Shown: positions 20,279 to 29,788 of the stretch, one piece after another | Position numbering within the stretch: the first letter of the stretch is position 1 | Layout of the letters: each line of letters starts with the position of its first letter | Assembly (NCBI RefSeq): GCF_963378105.1 | Contig: NZ_OY726398.1 | Location: forward strand, 4,216,001 to 4,280,000 | Direction: 5' to 3' | Origin: Mycolicibacter sp. MU0102 | GTDB lineage: Bacteria; Actinomycetota; Actinomycetes; Mycobacteriales; Mycobacteriaceae | Length of the DNA stretch: 64,000 bases | Made by a program: the position numbers and the translations under genes | Notes under the pieces: generated by a model | Told to the model about the DNA's origin: nothing | Database searches by the model: none | Seen by the model: only the letters and a program-made list of their open reading frames with translations

Positions 20279-21800
20279 ATCGTCGATGTCGCGGCTACCT
20301 ACGCCGGGTTCGTTGACGGAGTTCAGGGCGTGGTTTCTGCAGCGCCACCCGCGCACTACGCCGGAGTCGGCGGCGTTGGTGGATCGGGTTTGTGCGTCGG
20401 CGCGGGCGGAGAATCGGGCGGCGGCGGCGCAGTTGGTGGCGATCGGGGAGTTGTTCGCGCTGCGCTTGAGCGCCTGTGGTGAGACCGAGCAGTGGGCGGT
20501 CGATACCGAGGCGGCGGTGGCTGCTGAGGTGGCGGCGGCGTTGCGGATCAGTCAGGGGTTGGCGGGCAGTCGGTTGCACTATGCCCGGGCGATGCGTGAG
20601 CAGTTGCCGCAGGTGGCGGAGGTGTTCAAGGCCGGCGATATCGATATGCGGTTGTTTCAGACGATGGTGTATCGCACCGGGTTGATCACCGACCCGGAGG
20701 TGCTGGCGGTCGTCGATGGGCAGTTGGCGGCGCAGGTGACGCGGTGGCCGTCGCTGACCATGAACCGGTTGGCGGCACAGATCGACAAGATCGTGGCCAA
20801 GGCCGACGCTGATGCGGTGCGCCGCCGCAAAGAGCGCCAAGCCGAACGCGAGATCGTGTTCGGGAACTTTGTCGAAGGTGGTCTCTCGGAGATCCAAGGC
20901 AGCCTGTTCACCACCGATGCCCGTGCGGTGGACAAGGCGCTGGATGCGCTGGCCGCCACGGTGTGTGAACACGATCCACGCACTCGTGAGCAGCGGCGTG
21001 CCGATGCGATGGGGGCGTTGGCTGCCCGCGCGGATCGGTTGGGTTGTCGCTGCGGTCGTCGCGATTGCGTGGCGGGCGGTCGTGCGGCCGCCTCACCGGT
21101 GGTGATTTATGTGATCGCCGAGCAGGCCACCGTCGACGGGACTGGTGATGCGCCGGGCTCGTTAGTCGGGTCTGACGGATTGATCCCGCCGGAGTTGATC
21201 GCCGAGCTGGCCCGATCGGCCCGGTTGGTGTCGTTGGTGCATCCCGGCGATGCCCCGCCCGAGCCGGGGTATGTGCCCTCGAAAGCATTGGCGGATTTTG
21301 TGCGGTGCCGGGATATGACGTGCCGTTGGCCCGGTTGTGACCGCCCGGCCCTGGACTGCGATCTGGACCACACGATTGCCTACGGTGACGGCGGTTTTAC
21401 GCATGCGTCGAATCTCAAATGCTATTGCCGCACACATCATTTGGTGAAGACGTTTTGGGGCTGGCGAGATCAGCAGCTGCCCGACGGCACGGTGATCCTG
21501 ACCTCGCCATCGGGGCAGACCTATGTGAGCACCCCGGGCAGTTCCCTGCTGTTCCCGCACTTGTGCGCACCCACCGGGGAATTGCCGACACCACTGCGCC
21601 GCGATAACGACCGCTGTGGGGAGCGCACCGCGATGATGCCCCGCCGCCGGCGCACCCGCGCCCAGAACCGCGCGGCCCGCATCGCCACCGAACGCAACCA
21701 AAACCACAAAGCCCGCCAAGCCCGACGCGCCGCATTCGACACCGTCTGGTTCCCGAAAGTGGCCCCCGGCATCGACCCCGACGACCCGCCGCCCTTCTAA
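20271..21800 (+). CDS. DUF222/HNH endonuclease-domain protein (13E12 repeat family type)
   Basis: 509 residues from the ATG inside the LexA box; the in-frame TTG at 20241 lies upstream of the -10 box and is rejected. The helical DUF222 domain spans roughly residues 30-330. The HNH module follows: RCRDMTCRWPGCDRPALDCDLDHTIA with Cys pairs and DxDH, then KCYCRTHHLVKTFWGW (about 350-400). The C-terminus is Arg/Lys-rich. Members of this family form the REP13E12 repeats of M. tuberculosis. The domain suggests a nuclease, but its activity is unproven. It lies at the left edge of the accessory block. Confidence 0.93.
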   Translation: MFESSMSRLPTPGSLTEFRAWFLQRHPRTTPESAALVDRVCASARAENRAAAAQLVAIGELFALRLSACGETEQWAVDTEAAVAAEVAAALRISQGLAGSRLHYARAMREQLPQVAEVFKAGDIDMRLFQTMVYRTGLITDPEVLAVVDGQLAAQVTRWPSLTMNRLAAQIDKIVAKADADAVRRRKERQAEREIVFGNFVEGGLSEIQGSLFTTDARAVDKALDALAATVCEHDPRTREQRRADAMGALAARADRLGCRCGRRDCVAGGRAAASPVVIYVIAEQATVDGTGDAPGSLVGSDGLIPPELIAELARSARLVSLVHPGDAPPEPGYVPSKALADFVRCRDMTCRWPGCDRPALDCDLDHTIAYGDGGFTHASNLKCYCRTHHLVKTFWGWRDQQLPDGTVILTSPSGQTYVSTPGSSLLFPHLCAPTGELPTPLRRDNDRCGERTAMMPRRRRTRAQNRAARIATERNQNHKARQARRAAFDTVWFPKVAPGIDPDDPPPF

Positions 21801-21993
21801 CGGCGGTCAGCCCAGGCATGGGAACTTTCCATGTGCCTCATCCGACTCATTAGGCGATGACTTACGCCGACCGCCTACTGCTGAAAACGACAGGTGTCCG
21901 AGCAGAGCGGAACAGCGCTGCGGGAAATGTCCGTCCCAGGGGTTATGAACCACGCCATCTATTAGTGGTGCCCACGGGAAGTTGCCGTCATCG

Positions 21994-24840
21994 ATGACAG
22001 CCGCTGCTGGCCCTGAGATCGCCTCGCCTGCACCGCCCCCGCCTCTCCAAGCAGAAGGCTCCGGCGTTGCCACATGGATTCGGCGGCTCGCCGTCCCGAT
22101 CATCCTCGGATGGCTCGCAATCGTCGTCGTCCTCAGCACCGCGGTGCCGCCGCTCGAAATCGTTGGCCAAATGCGCTCGGTGCCCATGAGCCCGGAGTTC
22201 GCGCCGTCGGTCACCGCGCTGAAGCGAATCGGCCACGTCTTCGGCGAGTACACCTCCGACAGCTCGGCGATGATCCTCCTCGAGAGCCAACAGTCACTCG
22301 GCGACGATGCACACCGCTACTACGACGCTCTTGCCCGCAGGCTCAACGCCGATACCGCCCACGTGGAGCACGTCCAGGATTTCTGGGGTGACCCACTGAC
22401 TGCGGCCGGCGCGCAGAGCAACGACGGCCGCGCTGCCTACGTGCAGGTCTACCTGGCCGGAAATCAGGGCGAGACGCTGGCGAACGAGTCGCTGGAGGCG
22501 GTCCGCAAAATCGTCGCCGAGGTCGAAGCCCCACCGGGAGTACGCACCCATGTCACCGGCCCAGCGGCTCTGGCCGCCGACGAGCAGGCAGCCGGTGACC
22601 ACAGCGCGCAAGTCATTGTGGCCCTGACCTTCTTGGTCATAACGGCGATGATTCTGTTGGTCTACCGGTCAATAGGCACCGGGCTGATCGTCTTAGCGTT
22701 GGTGTTTCTCGCCCTCGCAGCGGCCCGTGGCGTGGTGGCCGGGCTCGCGTACTTCCATCTCATCGGCCTGACCACCTTTGCGACCAACCTGCTGGTCACC
22801 TTGGCCATAGCGGCCGCGACCGACTACGCGATCGTTCTGGTCGGCCGCTACCAAGAGGCCAGGACCGCCGGCGAAGACCGCGAAACGGCCTACCACACGA
22901 TGTTCGCCGGAACGGCGCACGTGATCCTCGCCTCGGGATCGACGATCGCGGGTGCCACGTTCTGTCTGCACTTCACCCGGCTCCCCTACTTTCAGACGCT
23001 CGGTATTCCGCTGGCCGCTGGAATGGTCGTCGCCATGCTGGTGGCGTTGACGCTCGGTCCGGCGATCATCACCGTGGCCAGTCGGCGGGGGCTCCTGGAA
23101 CCCAAGCGCGCCATGCGGATCCGCGGCTGGCGCAAAATCGGCGCGGTGATCGTCCGCTGGCCGGCTCCGGTGTTGGTGGCCAGCACCGCGCTGACCCTGA
23201 TCGGCCTGCTGGCGCTGCCCGGCTATCGCACCAGCTACAACGAACGCCGCTACCTACCTCCGGATCTTCCCTCCACGGCCGGCTATGCCGCAGCCGAGCG
23301 GCACTTCTCCACGGCGCGGATGAATCCCGAGGTCTTGCTGGTGGAGACCGATCGAGACCTGCGCGATCCGGCGAGCTTCCTGGTGATCGACAAGATCGCC
23401 AAGAGGGTCGTACGCGAACCGGGGATAAGCCGGGTCCAGACGATCACCCGACCCGATGGCACGCCACTGACGTTCAGCACGCTGCCGGCTCAGCTCAGCC
23501 TGCAGGGCACTCTGCAGGTTCTGAATCAGGGCTACCTGCGGGACCGCATGAACGACTTTCGCGCCAGCGCCGAAGATCTGCAGCGCGGCGTCGACGCCAT
23601 GGAGCGGATGCAGCTGGTGATGACCGAGATGGCCGCCACCACCCACAGCATGGTCGACAAGACGCATCAACTGGCTTCCGACACCGCGGAATTGCGGAAT
23701 CACCTGGCGGACTTCGACGATTTCCTGCGCCCGCTGCGTAGCTATCTGTACTGGGATCCGCACTGTTTCGACATCCCGACCTGCTGGGCCCTGCGATCGG
23801 TCTTCGGTGCCCTCGACGGGATCGACGTGTTGAGCGGCGACATCGACCAGGTGCTGCCCGACCTTGATCGGCTCGACGCACTGATGCCACAGCTGCTCCG
23901 GCAGCTGCCGGCGCAGATCCAGACGCTGACGTCGACGCGGACGACGATGCTCACCATGTATTCCGCCCAGAACGGCCTGCTGGATCAGACCGCGGCGATG
24001 CTGGACAACCAGTCCGCTATGGGCACGGCGTTCAACGACTCGAAGAACGACGACACGTTTTATCTGCCACCGGAGGTCTTCGACAACCAGGACTTCAAAC
24101 GCGGCTTGAAGGTGTTTCTGTCACCGGACGGCCACGCCGTTCGGTTCATCGTCACTCACGACGGCGATCCCCTTACCCCCGAAGGGATCACACATGTCGA
24201 CGGCATTAAGCACGCAGCCAAGGAGGCCATGAAAGGCACTCCGCTGGAAGGTTCGAAGATCTACGTCGGCGGTACGGCGTCGGTATTCAAGGACATGCAG
24301 GAGGGCAACAACTATGACCTCATGGCCGTCGGTATAGCCGCACTGTGTCTGATCTTCATCATCATGCTGATCATCACCCGCAGCGTGATCGCCGCCGCGG
24401 TGATCGTCGGCACCGTGCTGGCGTCGCTGGGGGCGTCGTTTGGTTTATCGATCTTGTTGTGGCAGCACATTATCGGTTTGGAGCTGCACTTTATGGTGAT
24501 GGCGATGTCGCTGATCATCCTGCTGGCCGTCGGCTCGGACTACAACCTGCTGCTGGTCGCCAGGTTCAAAGAAGAGATCAACGCCGGGCTGAACACCGGA
24601 ATCATTCGAGCGATGGGCGGCACAGGTTCGGTGGTGACCTCGGCCGGAGTGGTGTTCGCCCTGACGATGCTGTCGATGGCGGTCAGTGATCTGACCGTGG
24701 TGGCACAGATCGGCACCACCATCGCTATCGGCCTGCTGTTCGACACTCTGGTTATTCGCTCATTTGTGACGCCCTCGATTGCCGCGCTGCTCGGCAAGTG
24801 GTTCTGGTGGCCCCTGGTGGGTCGAAAGCAGTTGAATTGA
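21994..24840 (+). CDS. MmpL4/5-like RND transporter
   Basis: 948 residues from the ATG at 21994. An in-frame TTG is 4 codons upstream; GGGAAG at 21976 serves the ATG at 12 bases. Architecture: TM1 (about 38-58), a first periplasmic domain, a TM bundle (about 205-365), a second periplasmic domain with a long helical region (about 520-690), and a C-terminal bundle (about 775-940) with GSDYNLLLVARFKEE. The segment WDPHCFDIPTCWALRSVFGALDGID resembles the Cys-containing hairpin of MmpL4/5, the mycobactin exporters. No mmpS precedes it, which is unusual. Substrate unknown; it may export the isonitrile product encoded nearby. Confidence 0.93.
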   Translation: MTAAAGPEIASPAPPPPLQAEGSGVATWIRRLAVPIILGWLAIVVVLSTAVPPLEIVGQMRSVPMSPEFAPSVTALKRIGHVFGEYTSDSSAMILLESQQSLGDDAHRYYDALARRLNADTAHVEHVQDFWGDPLTAAGAQSNDGRAAYVQVYLAGNQGETLANESLEAVRKIVAEVEAPPGVRTHVTGPAALAADEQAAGDHSAQVIVALTFLVITAMILLVYRSIGTGLIVLALVFLALAAARGVVAGLAYFHLIGLTTFATNLLVTLAIAAATDYAIVLVGRYQEARTAGEDRETAYHTMFAGTAHVILASGSTIAGATFCLHFTRLPYFQTLGIPLAAGMVVAMLVALTLGPAIITVASRRGLLEPKRAMRIRGWRKIGAVIVRWPAPVLVASTALTLIGLLALPGYRTSYNERRYLPPDLPSTAGYAAAERHFSTARMNPEVLLVETDRDLRDPASFLVIDKIAKRVVREPGISRVQTITRPDGTPLTFSTLPAQLSLQGTLQVLNQGYLRDRMNDFRASAEDLQRGVDAMERMQLVMTEMAATTHSMVDKTHQLASDTAELRNHLADFDDFLRPLRSYLYWDPHCFDIPTCWALRSVFGALDGIDVLSGDIDQVLPDLDRLDALMPQLLRQLPAQIQTLTSTRTTMLTMYSAQNGLLDQTAAMLDNQSAMGTAFNDSKNDDTFYLPPEVFDNQDFKRGLKVFLSPDGHAVRFIVTHDGDPLTPEGITHVDGIKHAAKEAMKGTPLEGSKIYVGGTASVFKDMQEGNNYDLMAVGIAALCLIFIIMLIITRSVIAAAVIVGTVLASLGASFGLSILLWQHIIGLELHFMVMAMSLIILLAVGSDYNLLLVARFKEEINAGLNTGIIRAMGGTGSVVTSAGVVFALTMLSMAVSDLTVVAQIGTTIAIGLLFDTLVIRSFVTPSIAALLGKWFWWPLVGRKQLN

Positions 24841-24850
24841 CGGGAAGTCA

Positions 24851-24887
24851 GAGGCGGGCGCCCAATGATGTTGAGGGCGCCCGCCTC
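24851..24887. terminator. bidirectional terminator hairpin
   Basis: Perfect 13-bp inverted repeat (24851-24863 and 24875-24887) with an 11-base loop, placed between the convergent mmpL (stop 24840) and GjpA-like (stop 24918) genes. Very GC-rich stem; no U tract. Confidence 0.8.
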
Positions 24888-24917
24888 CGTCGCTCACCTG
24901 ACGAAACACTCCGTGCG

Positions 24918-25829
24918 TCAGCTCATCCCGCCCGCAAACATCTCGACGAGACTGACCAACGACGCGATGAGACCAACACCCTCGCCCGGGGCCGAGTACG
25001 GCATTCCCATCCCTACCATCTGCAGGTCGAGACCGAGCGAGTTATAGATCGAACCACCGATGCTGCCGGAATCTGTTACTCCGGGTGAGAGAAGACCGCC
25101 GAAATCGAAGCTGGCGCCGAGGACCGCGTTGCCTTCCGGGACCTGCAAAGCATCGTTCAACAACGGCACCAACGCATCCAAATTCAAGGTGGCGCCGTTG
25201 AAGAACGCACCGACCATGTTCGCGGGCGTGGCCAGAAGCCCTTGCAGCGCCGCCTCAAAATCGCTGTCACCAATACTGTCGACGATCGACCCGACGCTGT
25301 TGATCAGCTCCACCCCGGGGCTCAGCAGCGGGCCGATCAGTCCCATCAGGACGCTGCTCAACGGTGACGACAAGAGCGTCAGAATTGTGGCCGCGGGCTC
25401 GGCGGCTTCTACCGGCACGACCCCCATACCCATGTCCATCCCGGCCAGATACTGCAGACCCCAGAGATGGCTCCAGTCCAGAGTTTGTGCCGCCAATTCC
25501 GAGCCCTCAGGGGTGGCGATGTCGACACCGAGGAAGGTCACCGCGGCAAAAGCCTCTTGCAGAGAACTGGGGAACCCGAAGTCAGCATCTTTGATCGCGT
25601 CGAAAATCTCAGTGGCGTTGGCAGACGCGGTGTTGAAAACATCAACCCAGGGTCCGATCAGGTCGAGTGACGCAGTGAGCTGCACTGACGGCATCGCCGA
25701 GACGGGAAGCGCTGGCATCACTGGGTTTACCGCGATCAACCCGGAAACGGCCAGGGCAGTTCCCCCGGCCATGAGGCCACGGAAGCCGATGCGCGGTGCA
25801 AGGTGCTGAGAGTCACGAGACGGTGTCAT
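24918..25829 (-). CDS. secreted GjpA-like outer membrane porin family protein
   Basis: 303 residues. The N-terminus has a basic stretch and a hydrophobic core (GLMAGGTALAVSGLIAVNP), then VSAMPSVQLTASLDLIGPW, the usual mature start of mycobacterial proteins annotated as GjpA-type porins. The remainder is rich in Leu, Gly, Ser and Ala with repeated short hydrophobic helices; no Cys is apparent. Export to the cell envelope is likely. Porin function is inferred from a Gordonia relative only. It converges on mmpL with a shared terminator. Confidence 0.72.
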   Translation of the reverse strand: MTPSRDSQHLAPRIGFRGLMAGGTALAVSGLIAVNPVMPALPVSAMPSVQLTASLDLIGPWVDVFNTASANATEIFDAIKDADFGFPSSLQEAFAAVTFLGVDIATPEGSELAAQTLDWSHLWGLQYLAGMDMGMGVVPVEAAEPAATILTLLSSPLSSVLMGLIGPLLSPGVELINSVGSIVDSIGDSDFEAALQGLLATPANMVGAFFNGATLNLDALVPLLNDALQVPEGNAVLGASFDFGGLLSPGVTDSGSIGGSIYNSLGLDLQMVGMGMPYSAPGEGVGLIASLVSLVEMFAGGMS

Positions 25830-25919
25830 GCCTAGTTTGTCGCGCGGGAGAGGGGGTTAGTTCCTGCTTCAGAAGAAATCCTGAAGTGATGTAGATCAAA
25901 CTTTCAGGGTCCGCCGAAG

Positions 25920-26729
25920 TCAGCCGAACTCGACGAGAGTGGTCGGCGCCCGAAATCGTCTCAAGCTACGCATGCGGTAGATCAACGGAACAGCTCTTCC
26001 TAGTACCGTGCCCCGCCCGCGCGGCATGCCCAATTCCGATACCGCACGAACCCCGGGCACCGCACGCAGCTCGTCATAGTCGTTCGCCGTGAACCAGAAC
26101 GGCATTGGCGGCGCGGTGTAGTTCGCGCTGAGCTTGAAACCTCGGCGGCACGAGTACGCACTCAACAACTTCGGGACACTGTCGAAGATCATCCGGCCGC
26201 CGGGAAACCGCTCTGCGCAGGCGGCGAACAGTGCGAACACCGCTTCGCGATCCAGGTATTGCAGCAACCCCTCGACAGTGATGAACACCCCAGCGGAGTC
26301 GTCGACCTCGTCCATCCACGAGTAGTCGAGTGCCGACTGGGCACAGTACCGCAGCCGATCTGAGTTCGGCAGTAACCGCTGACGCAGTCGCGTGATAGGT
26401 TCCAAATCCACCGAAAGCCAGCTCAACTGGCCGTTGTCGACCCGCCAGAAGCTTGTCTGCAAACCCTCCGCAAGGGCGACCACGGTCGCGCACGGATGCA
26501 CGGCCAAGTACTCCCGCGTGGCCTGGTCGAACACCAGGGCCCGCATCGCGGTGGCCTGGTGGGTCCTGCCGAAGTCGGCGTAATCGTAATCAAGTTTGTT
26601 GCGCAACTCGATTGCCAACGTGTCGTCGATCACACCGTCGGGCCGCTCCGCCTCGGCTGCCCGCTGATACAAGGTGAGTAGCGCGGTCTCCGATATCCCC
26701 TCGAGATGGCGGGCGTCAATGACTGGCAC
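25920..26729 (-). CDS. class I SAM-dependent methyltransferase (leucine carboxyl methyltransferase family)
   Basis: About 269 residues from a GTG at 26729 (GAAGG just upstream); the frame stays open further, but that part lies antiparallel to the PPE gene. The SAM-binding region is TVVALAEGLQTSFWRVDNGQ with SVDLEPITRLRQRLLP, and VFITVEGLLQYLDRE is the conserved motif of this family. Substrate unknown. Related enzymes methylate carboxylates or hydroxyls in secondary metabolism. It is divergent from the isonitrile cluster (160-base gap) and could be a tailoring enzyme, which is speculative. Confidence 0.82.
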   Translation of the reverse strand: MPVIDARHLEGISETALLTLYQRAAEAERPDGVIDDTLAIELRNKLDYDYADFGRTHQATAMRALVFDQATREYLAVHPCATVVALAEGLQTSFWRVDNGQLSWLSVDLEPITRLRQRLLPNSDRLRYCAQSALDYSWMDEVDDSAGVFITVEGLLQYLDREAVFALFAACAERFPGGRMIFDSVPKLLSAYSCRRGFKLSANYTAPPMPFWFTANDYDELRAVPGVRAVSELGMPRGRGTVLGRAVPLIYRMRSLRRFRAPTTLVEFG

Positions 26730-26875
26730 GCCTTCAGACCGTACCCGCCGGGCCCCCGCGAGTCGCTGCGAGAAACCTAACCGCAATCGGCCGGAACTTT
26801 TTGATTCTCTTGTCCGACCACCTCGTTGGCGGGTACTGGCCCGCGCTTTGCGTTCCGCGCAATCCACAACATCAG

Positions 26876-26891
26876 AGGAGGTGCCATCCTG
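26876..26891 (+). promoter_or_regulatory. strong Shine-Dalgarno and CTG start of the PPE1-like gene
   Basis: AGGAGGTG at 26876-26883 sits 7 bases before CTG at 26889. Reading from CTG gives MTAPIWMAMPPE, the typical N-terminus of many PPE proteins. The nearest ATG (26907) is 25 bases from the Shine-Dalgarno and would drop MTAPIW. Confidence 0.65.
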
Positions 26892-28334
26892 ACCGCCCCG
26901 ATCTGGATGGCAATGCCTCCGGAGACACACTCCGTTATGCTCGCGGCTGGCCCAGGGCCAGGACCTCTGTTGGCAGCCGCCGCGCAATGGCAGCAGCTCA
27001 GTGTCATCTACGACGACACCGCCGCTGAATTGACGCAGGTACTGGCTGCGGTGCAGACCGGCCACTGGCAGGGCCCCACCGCGACGGCGTATCTGTCCGC
27101 GCACACGCCGTACCTGACCTGGTTGGAACAGGCGGCCGCTGACGCTGCCACGACCGCCGCACAACACCAGACGGCTGCCTCCGCATATAGCGCCGCAGTG
27201 GCCGCGATGCCCAGTCTCGAAGAACTGGCCGCCAACCATACGATCCACGCGGTGCTACTCGCCACGAACTTCTTCGGAGTGAACACCGTCCCGATTGCCG
27301 CCAACGAGGCCGACTACACCCGGATGTGGGTGGAGGCCGCCGAGACCATGTCCGTATATCAGGGCACCGCCACCGCAGCCGTCGCAGCGACCCCGCAGAT
27401 CCGCCCCGCTCCACCCATCGTCTCCAGCCCCGCCAAAGCGACCTCCCCAGAAGGCGTTGGAGACGGCAATTGGCTGCAAGCACTTACCCGCCTCGTCACT
27501 GAGCTTCTCAACAATGCCGGCAATGTCGAAGAGCTGTTGCGCATCTTCGAGGACTTCTTCAAAAACCTAGGCTTCAACCCGGTGATCGCTGCCTTCCTGG
27601 CGGCGGTCGCGTTGATCGCGTACGACGTGTTGTGGTACCCCTACTACGCGTCATACGGCCTGTTGCTGTTGCCGTTCTTCGCTCCCGCGCTCAGCGCGCT
27701 GAGCGCCTTGAAGTTGCTACCGCTGCTGAACGGCCAACAGATCCCGACGGATCAAGGACCAGACATCGTCGCCCCGTTAGCTGGTCAAGGAAGCTTGGAC
27801 ATTCCAGTCGCGACGATTGTGGCACCGCCCGCTGCGGCCGGCTCCTCGGCTGGCTTGGGCGGCACCGCCAGTGCATCAGGACCGAGCACACCCGTCGTCC
27901 CGAGCGCCGACGGCGTTGCCGCGCTGATCTCCTATGTCGTCTCCGGCTGGGGACCACCCGGCGTCGAGACCGGCCCCAAAGACGATATGGCTGCCTCCAA
28001 CAGCGCCGCGGTATCCAGCCGTGCAACCTCTCCGCGGGTCATCGCCGCTGATGCCCGCAGCCGACGCAGTCGACGCAGCAGAGGCCGGGTTCGTATGCAC
28101 GGCAACCGTTACGAATTCCTCCAGGCTGGCGAAGGCGCGATCGTAGCCGCGGACTCCGATGCCGGCCCCGCCGAACGACCCGCGGCCATCGCAGCAGTGG
28201 TCGCCTCCACCCGCGCCGCTGGACTCACAGGGCACGCTGACGAAATCCGGCGAGTACCGATGTTGCCCACCAGCTGGTGCGCCTCCGACGAGGTAGAGCA
28301 ACTGACACAACCGATGAAGGAGGGAACGGAATAA
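26889..28334 (+). CDS. PPE family protein, PPE1-like, of the isonitrile cluster
   Basis: 481 residues from a proposed CTG start. The PPE domain fills about residues 1-175, with MPPE near 9-12, the WxG turn HWQGPTATAYL near 60 and the NFFGVNTVPIAANEADYTRMW helix. A hydrophobic segment with WYPYYASYGLLLLPFF (about 235-280) follows, then a disordered Ala/Ser/Pro-rich tail with an RSRRSRRSRG basic patch. It aligns well with PPE1 (Rv0096), the first gene of the M. tuberculosis INLP cluster. PPE proteins go to the cell envelope by type VII secretion; a role in metallophore passage is inferred. No PE partner is adjacent. Confidence 0.93.
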   Translation: MTAPIWMAMPPETHSVMLAAGPGPGPLLAAAAQWQQLSVIYDDTAAELTQVLAAVQTGHWQGPTATAYLSAHTPYLTWLEQAAADAATTAAQHQTAASAYSAAVAAMPSLEELAANHTIHAVLLATNFFGVNTVPIAANEADYTRMWVEAAETMSVYQGTATAAVAATPQIRPAPPIVSSPAKATSPEGVGDGNWLQALTRLVTELLNNAGNVEELLRIFEDFFKNLGFNPVIAAFLAAVALIAYDVLWYPYYASYGLLLLPFFAPALSALSALKLLPLLNGQQIPTDQGPDIVAPLAGQGSLDIPVATIVAPPAAAGSSAGLGGTASASGPSTPVVPSADGVAALISYVVSGWGPPGVETGPKDDMAASNSAAVSSRATSPRVIAADARSRRSRRSRGRVRMHGNRYEFLQAGEGAIVAADSDAGPAERPAAIAAVVASTRAAGLTGHADEIRRVPMLPTSWCASDEVEQLTQPMKEGTE

Positions 28335-28356
28335 TGAGCAAGGAAAGCCAGATCGG

Positions 28357-29226
28357 ATGACGCTCACCGTCAGAGGCACCGGCCTTGGAGCGGAGATCAC
28401 CGGGGTCGACCCGAACGATCTGAGCGCCATCACCAGCGACGAAATTCGCGAGATCGTATACGCCAACAAGCTCGTCATCCTCAAAGGCGTTCACCCCTCG
28501 CCGGAGCAGTACTTGCAGCTGGGCAGGATCGTCGGCGACATCGTGCCCTATTACGAATCCATGTACCACCATCACGAGTTTCCGGAGATCTTCGTATCTT
28601 CCACCGAGGAACACCAGGGCGTTCCGCGAACCGGCGCGTTCTGGCACATCGACTACATGTTCATGCCCGAGCCGTTCGCCTTCTCGATGGTGTTACCCCT
28701 GACCGTTCCCGGACCCGACCGGGGAACCTACTTCATCGACCTCAACCGGGCCTGGGAGTCGGTACCCGGCGCTTTGCAGAACGCCGCCCGAGGAACGTTG
28801 AGCACTCATGATCCCCGGCGGCACATTAAGATCCGCCCCGACGACGTATACCGGCCGATCGGGGAAGTGTGGGACGAAATTACCCGGACCACACCACCCA
28901 TCAAATGGCCGACCGTAATCCGGCATCCGAAGACCGGCGAAGAGATTTTGTATATCTGCGCGTCGGGGACCACTCGAATCGAAGGCCAGGACGGTCGGGT
29001 GCTCGATCCAGAGTTACTGCAACAGCTCATGTCGGCGACCGGGCAACTGGATCCGGATTTCACACATCCCTTTATCCACACACAACACTACGAGGTCGGA
29101 GATATCATCTTGTGGGACAACCGAGTTCTGATGCATCGCGCCAAGCACGGCAGCTCTGAAGGAACTTTGACCACGTATCGACTGACCATGCTCGACGGCC
29201 ACCAGACCCCGGGATACGCAGCATGA
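28357..29226 (+). CDS. Fe(II)/2-oxoglutarate-dependent isonitrile-forming oxygenase (Rv0097/MmaE/ScoE type)
   Basis: 289-residue TauD/TfdA-fold enzyme. Iron ligands His97-Asp99 (FWHIDYM) and His260 (VLMHRA) and the 2-oxoglutarate arginine Arg275 (TTYRLTM) are visible. Characterised relatives (ScoE, Rv0097) oxidise and decarboxylate an N-glycyl beta-amino fatty acid to an isonitrile. It starts 22 bases after the PPE gene with AAGGAAAG upstream, and overlaps the next gene by 4 bases, as expected for one operon. The homologous locus in M. tuberculosis contributes to zinc/copper acquisition and virulence. Confidence 0.95.
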   Translation: MTLTVRGTGLGAEITGVDPNDLSAITSDEIREIVYANKLVILKGVHPSPEQYLQLGRIVGDIVPYYESMYHHHEFPEIFVSSTEEHQGVPRTGAFWHIDYMFMPEPFAFSMVLPLTVPGPDRGTYFIDLNRAWESVPGALQNAARGTLSTHDPRRHIKIRPDDVYRPIGEVWDEITRTTPPIKWPTVIRHPKTGEEILYICASGTTRIEGQDGRVLDPELLQQLMSATGQLDPDFTHPFIHTQHYEVGDIILWDNRVLMHRAKHGSSEGTLTTYRLTMLDGHQTPGYAA

Positions 29227-29765
29227 GCGTCACCACTTCATCTCATCCCGCACTAGGCGATGCGGCACCGATCGCCGAGGACGTGCTGGCCACCGTACTA
29301 GAGCCTTATACCTATAAGGGTTGCCGATACCTGGTCGATGCGGTGTCGCAAGCGGACACTGATTCTGTTCTAGCTCAGGGTAACTTCTCGATCGCCGAGT
29401 CTGCCTACATCCGTAGCACTGGACATTTCAATGCGGTCGAGTTGGTGCTGTGCTTCAATCAGCTCGCTTACAGCGCTTTTGCGCCGGCCATCGGCGGTGG
29501 CATCATTCCGGCCTTTCGCGGCTGGGGGCTCGAAGACTATTGCAAGCACCAACTCTCCAGCATGTTCATCAGAAACTCATCGTCACGGTTCAAACGGCCG
29601 ATCGACGCCAACAAGTTCAGCGCCCGGCTTGAATGCCGAAACTTCGAGATCGTGCAACGCACGGTGCGCTATCTGCGCGTGCCGTGCGCTATCGAGTTCT
29701 GGGACGACCACGGCGGCTCGGCCTTCGGCGAGTTCGAACTCGCCGCTCTGAACATCCCCGGCTGA
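29223..29765 (+). CDS. FcoT-like hotdog enzyme (Rv0098/MmaD/ScoD type)
   Basis: 180 residues (183 in M. tuberculosis). Rv0098 was described as a long-chain acyl-CoA thioesterase; relatives in INLP clusters instead catalyse Michael addition of glycine to the beta carbon of an alpha,beta-unsaturated acyl-ACP. Conserved features include EPYTYKGCRYLVD, a GHFNAVELVLCFNQLAY helix and RFKRPIDANKFSARLE. The ATG overlaps the oxygenase stop, so product and next enzyme are translationally coupled. Confidence 0.93.
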   Translation: MSVTTSSHPALGDAAPIAEDVLATVLEPYTYKGCRYLVDAVSQADTDSVLAQGNFSIAESAYIRSTGHFNAVELVLCFNQLAYSAFAPAIGGGIIPAFRGWGLEDYCKHQLSSMFIRNSSSRFKRPIDANKFSARLECRNFEIVQRTVRYLRVPCAIEFWDDHGGSAFGEFELAALNIPG

Positions 29766-29788
29766 CAACCCAGAATAGGCACGCAGGC

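Noticed and set aside
26730..27248. Long N-terminal extension of the methyltransferase
   Set aside because: It runs antisense through the PPE domain of the PPE1-like gene and lacks family similarity.
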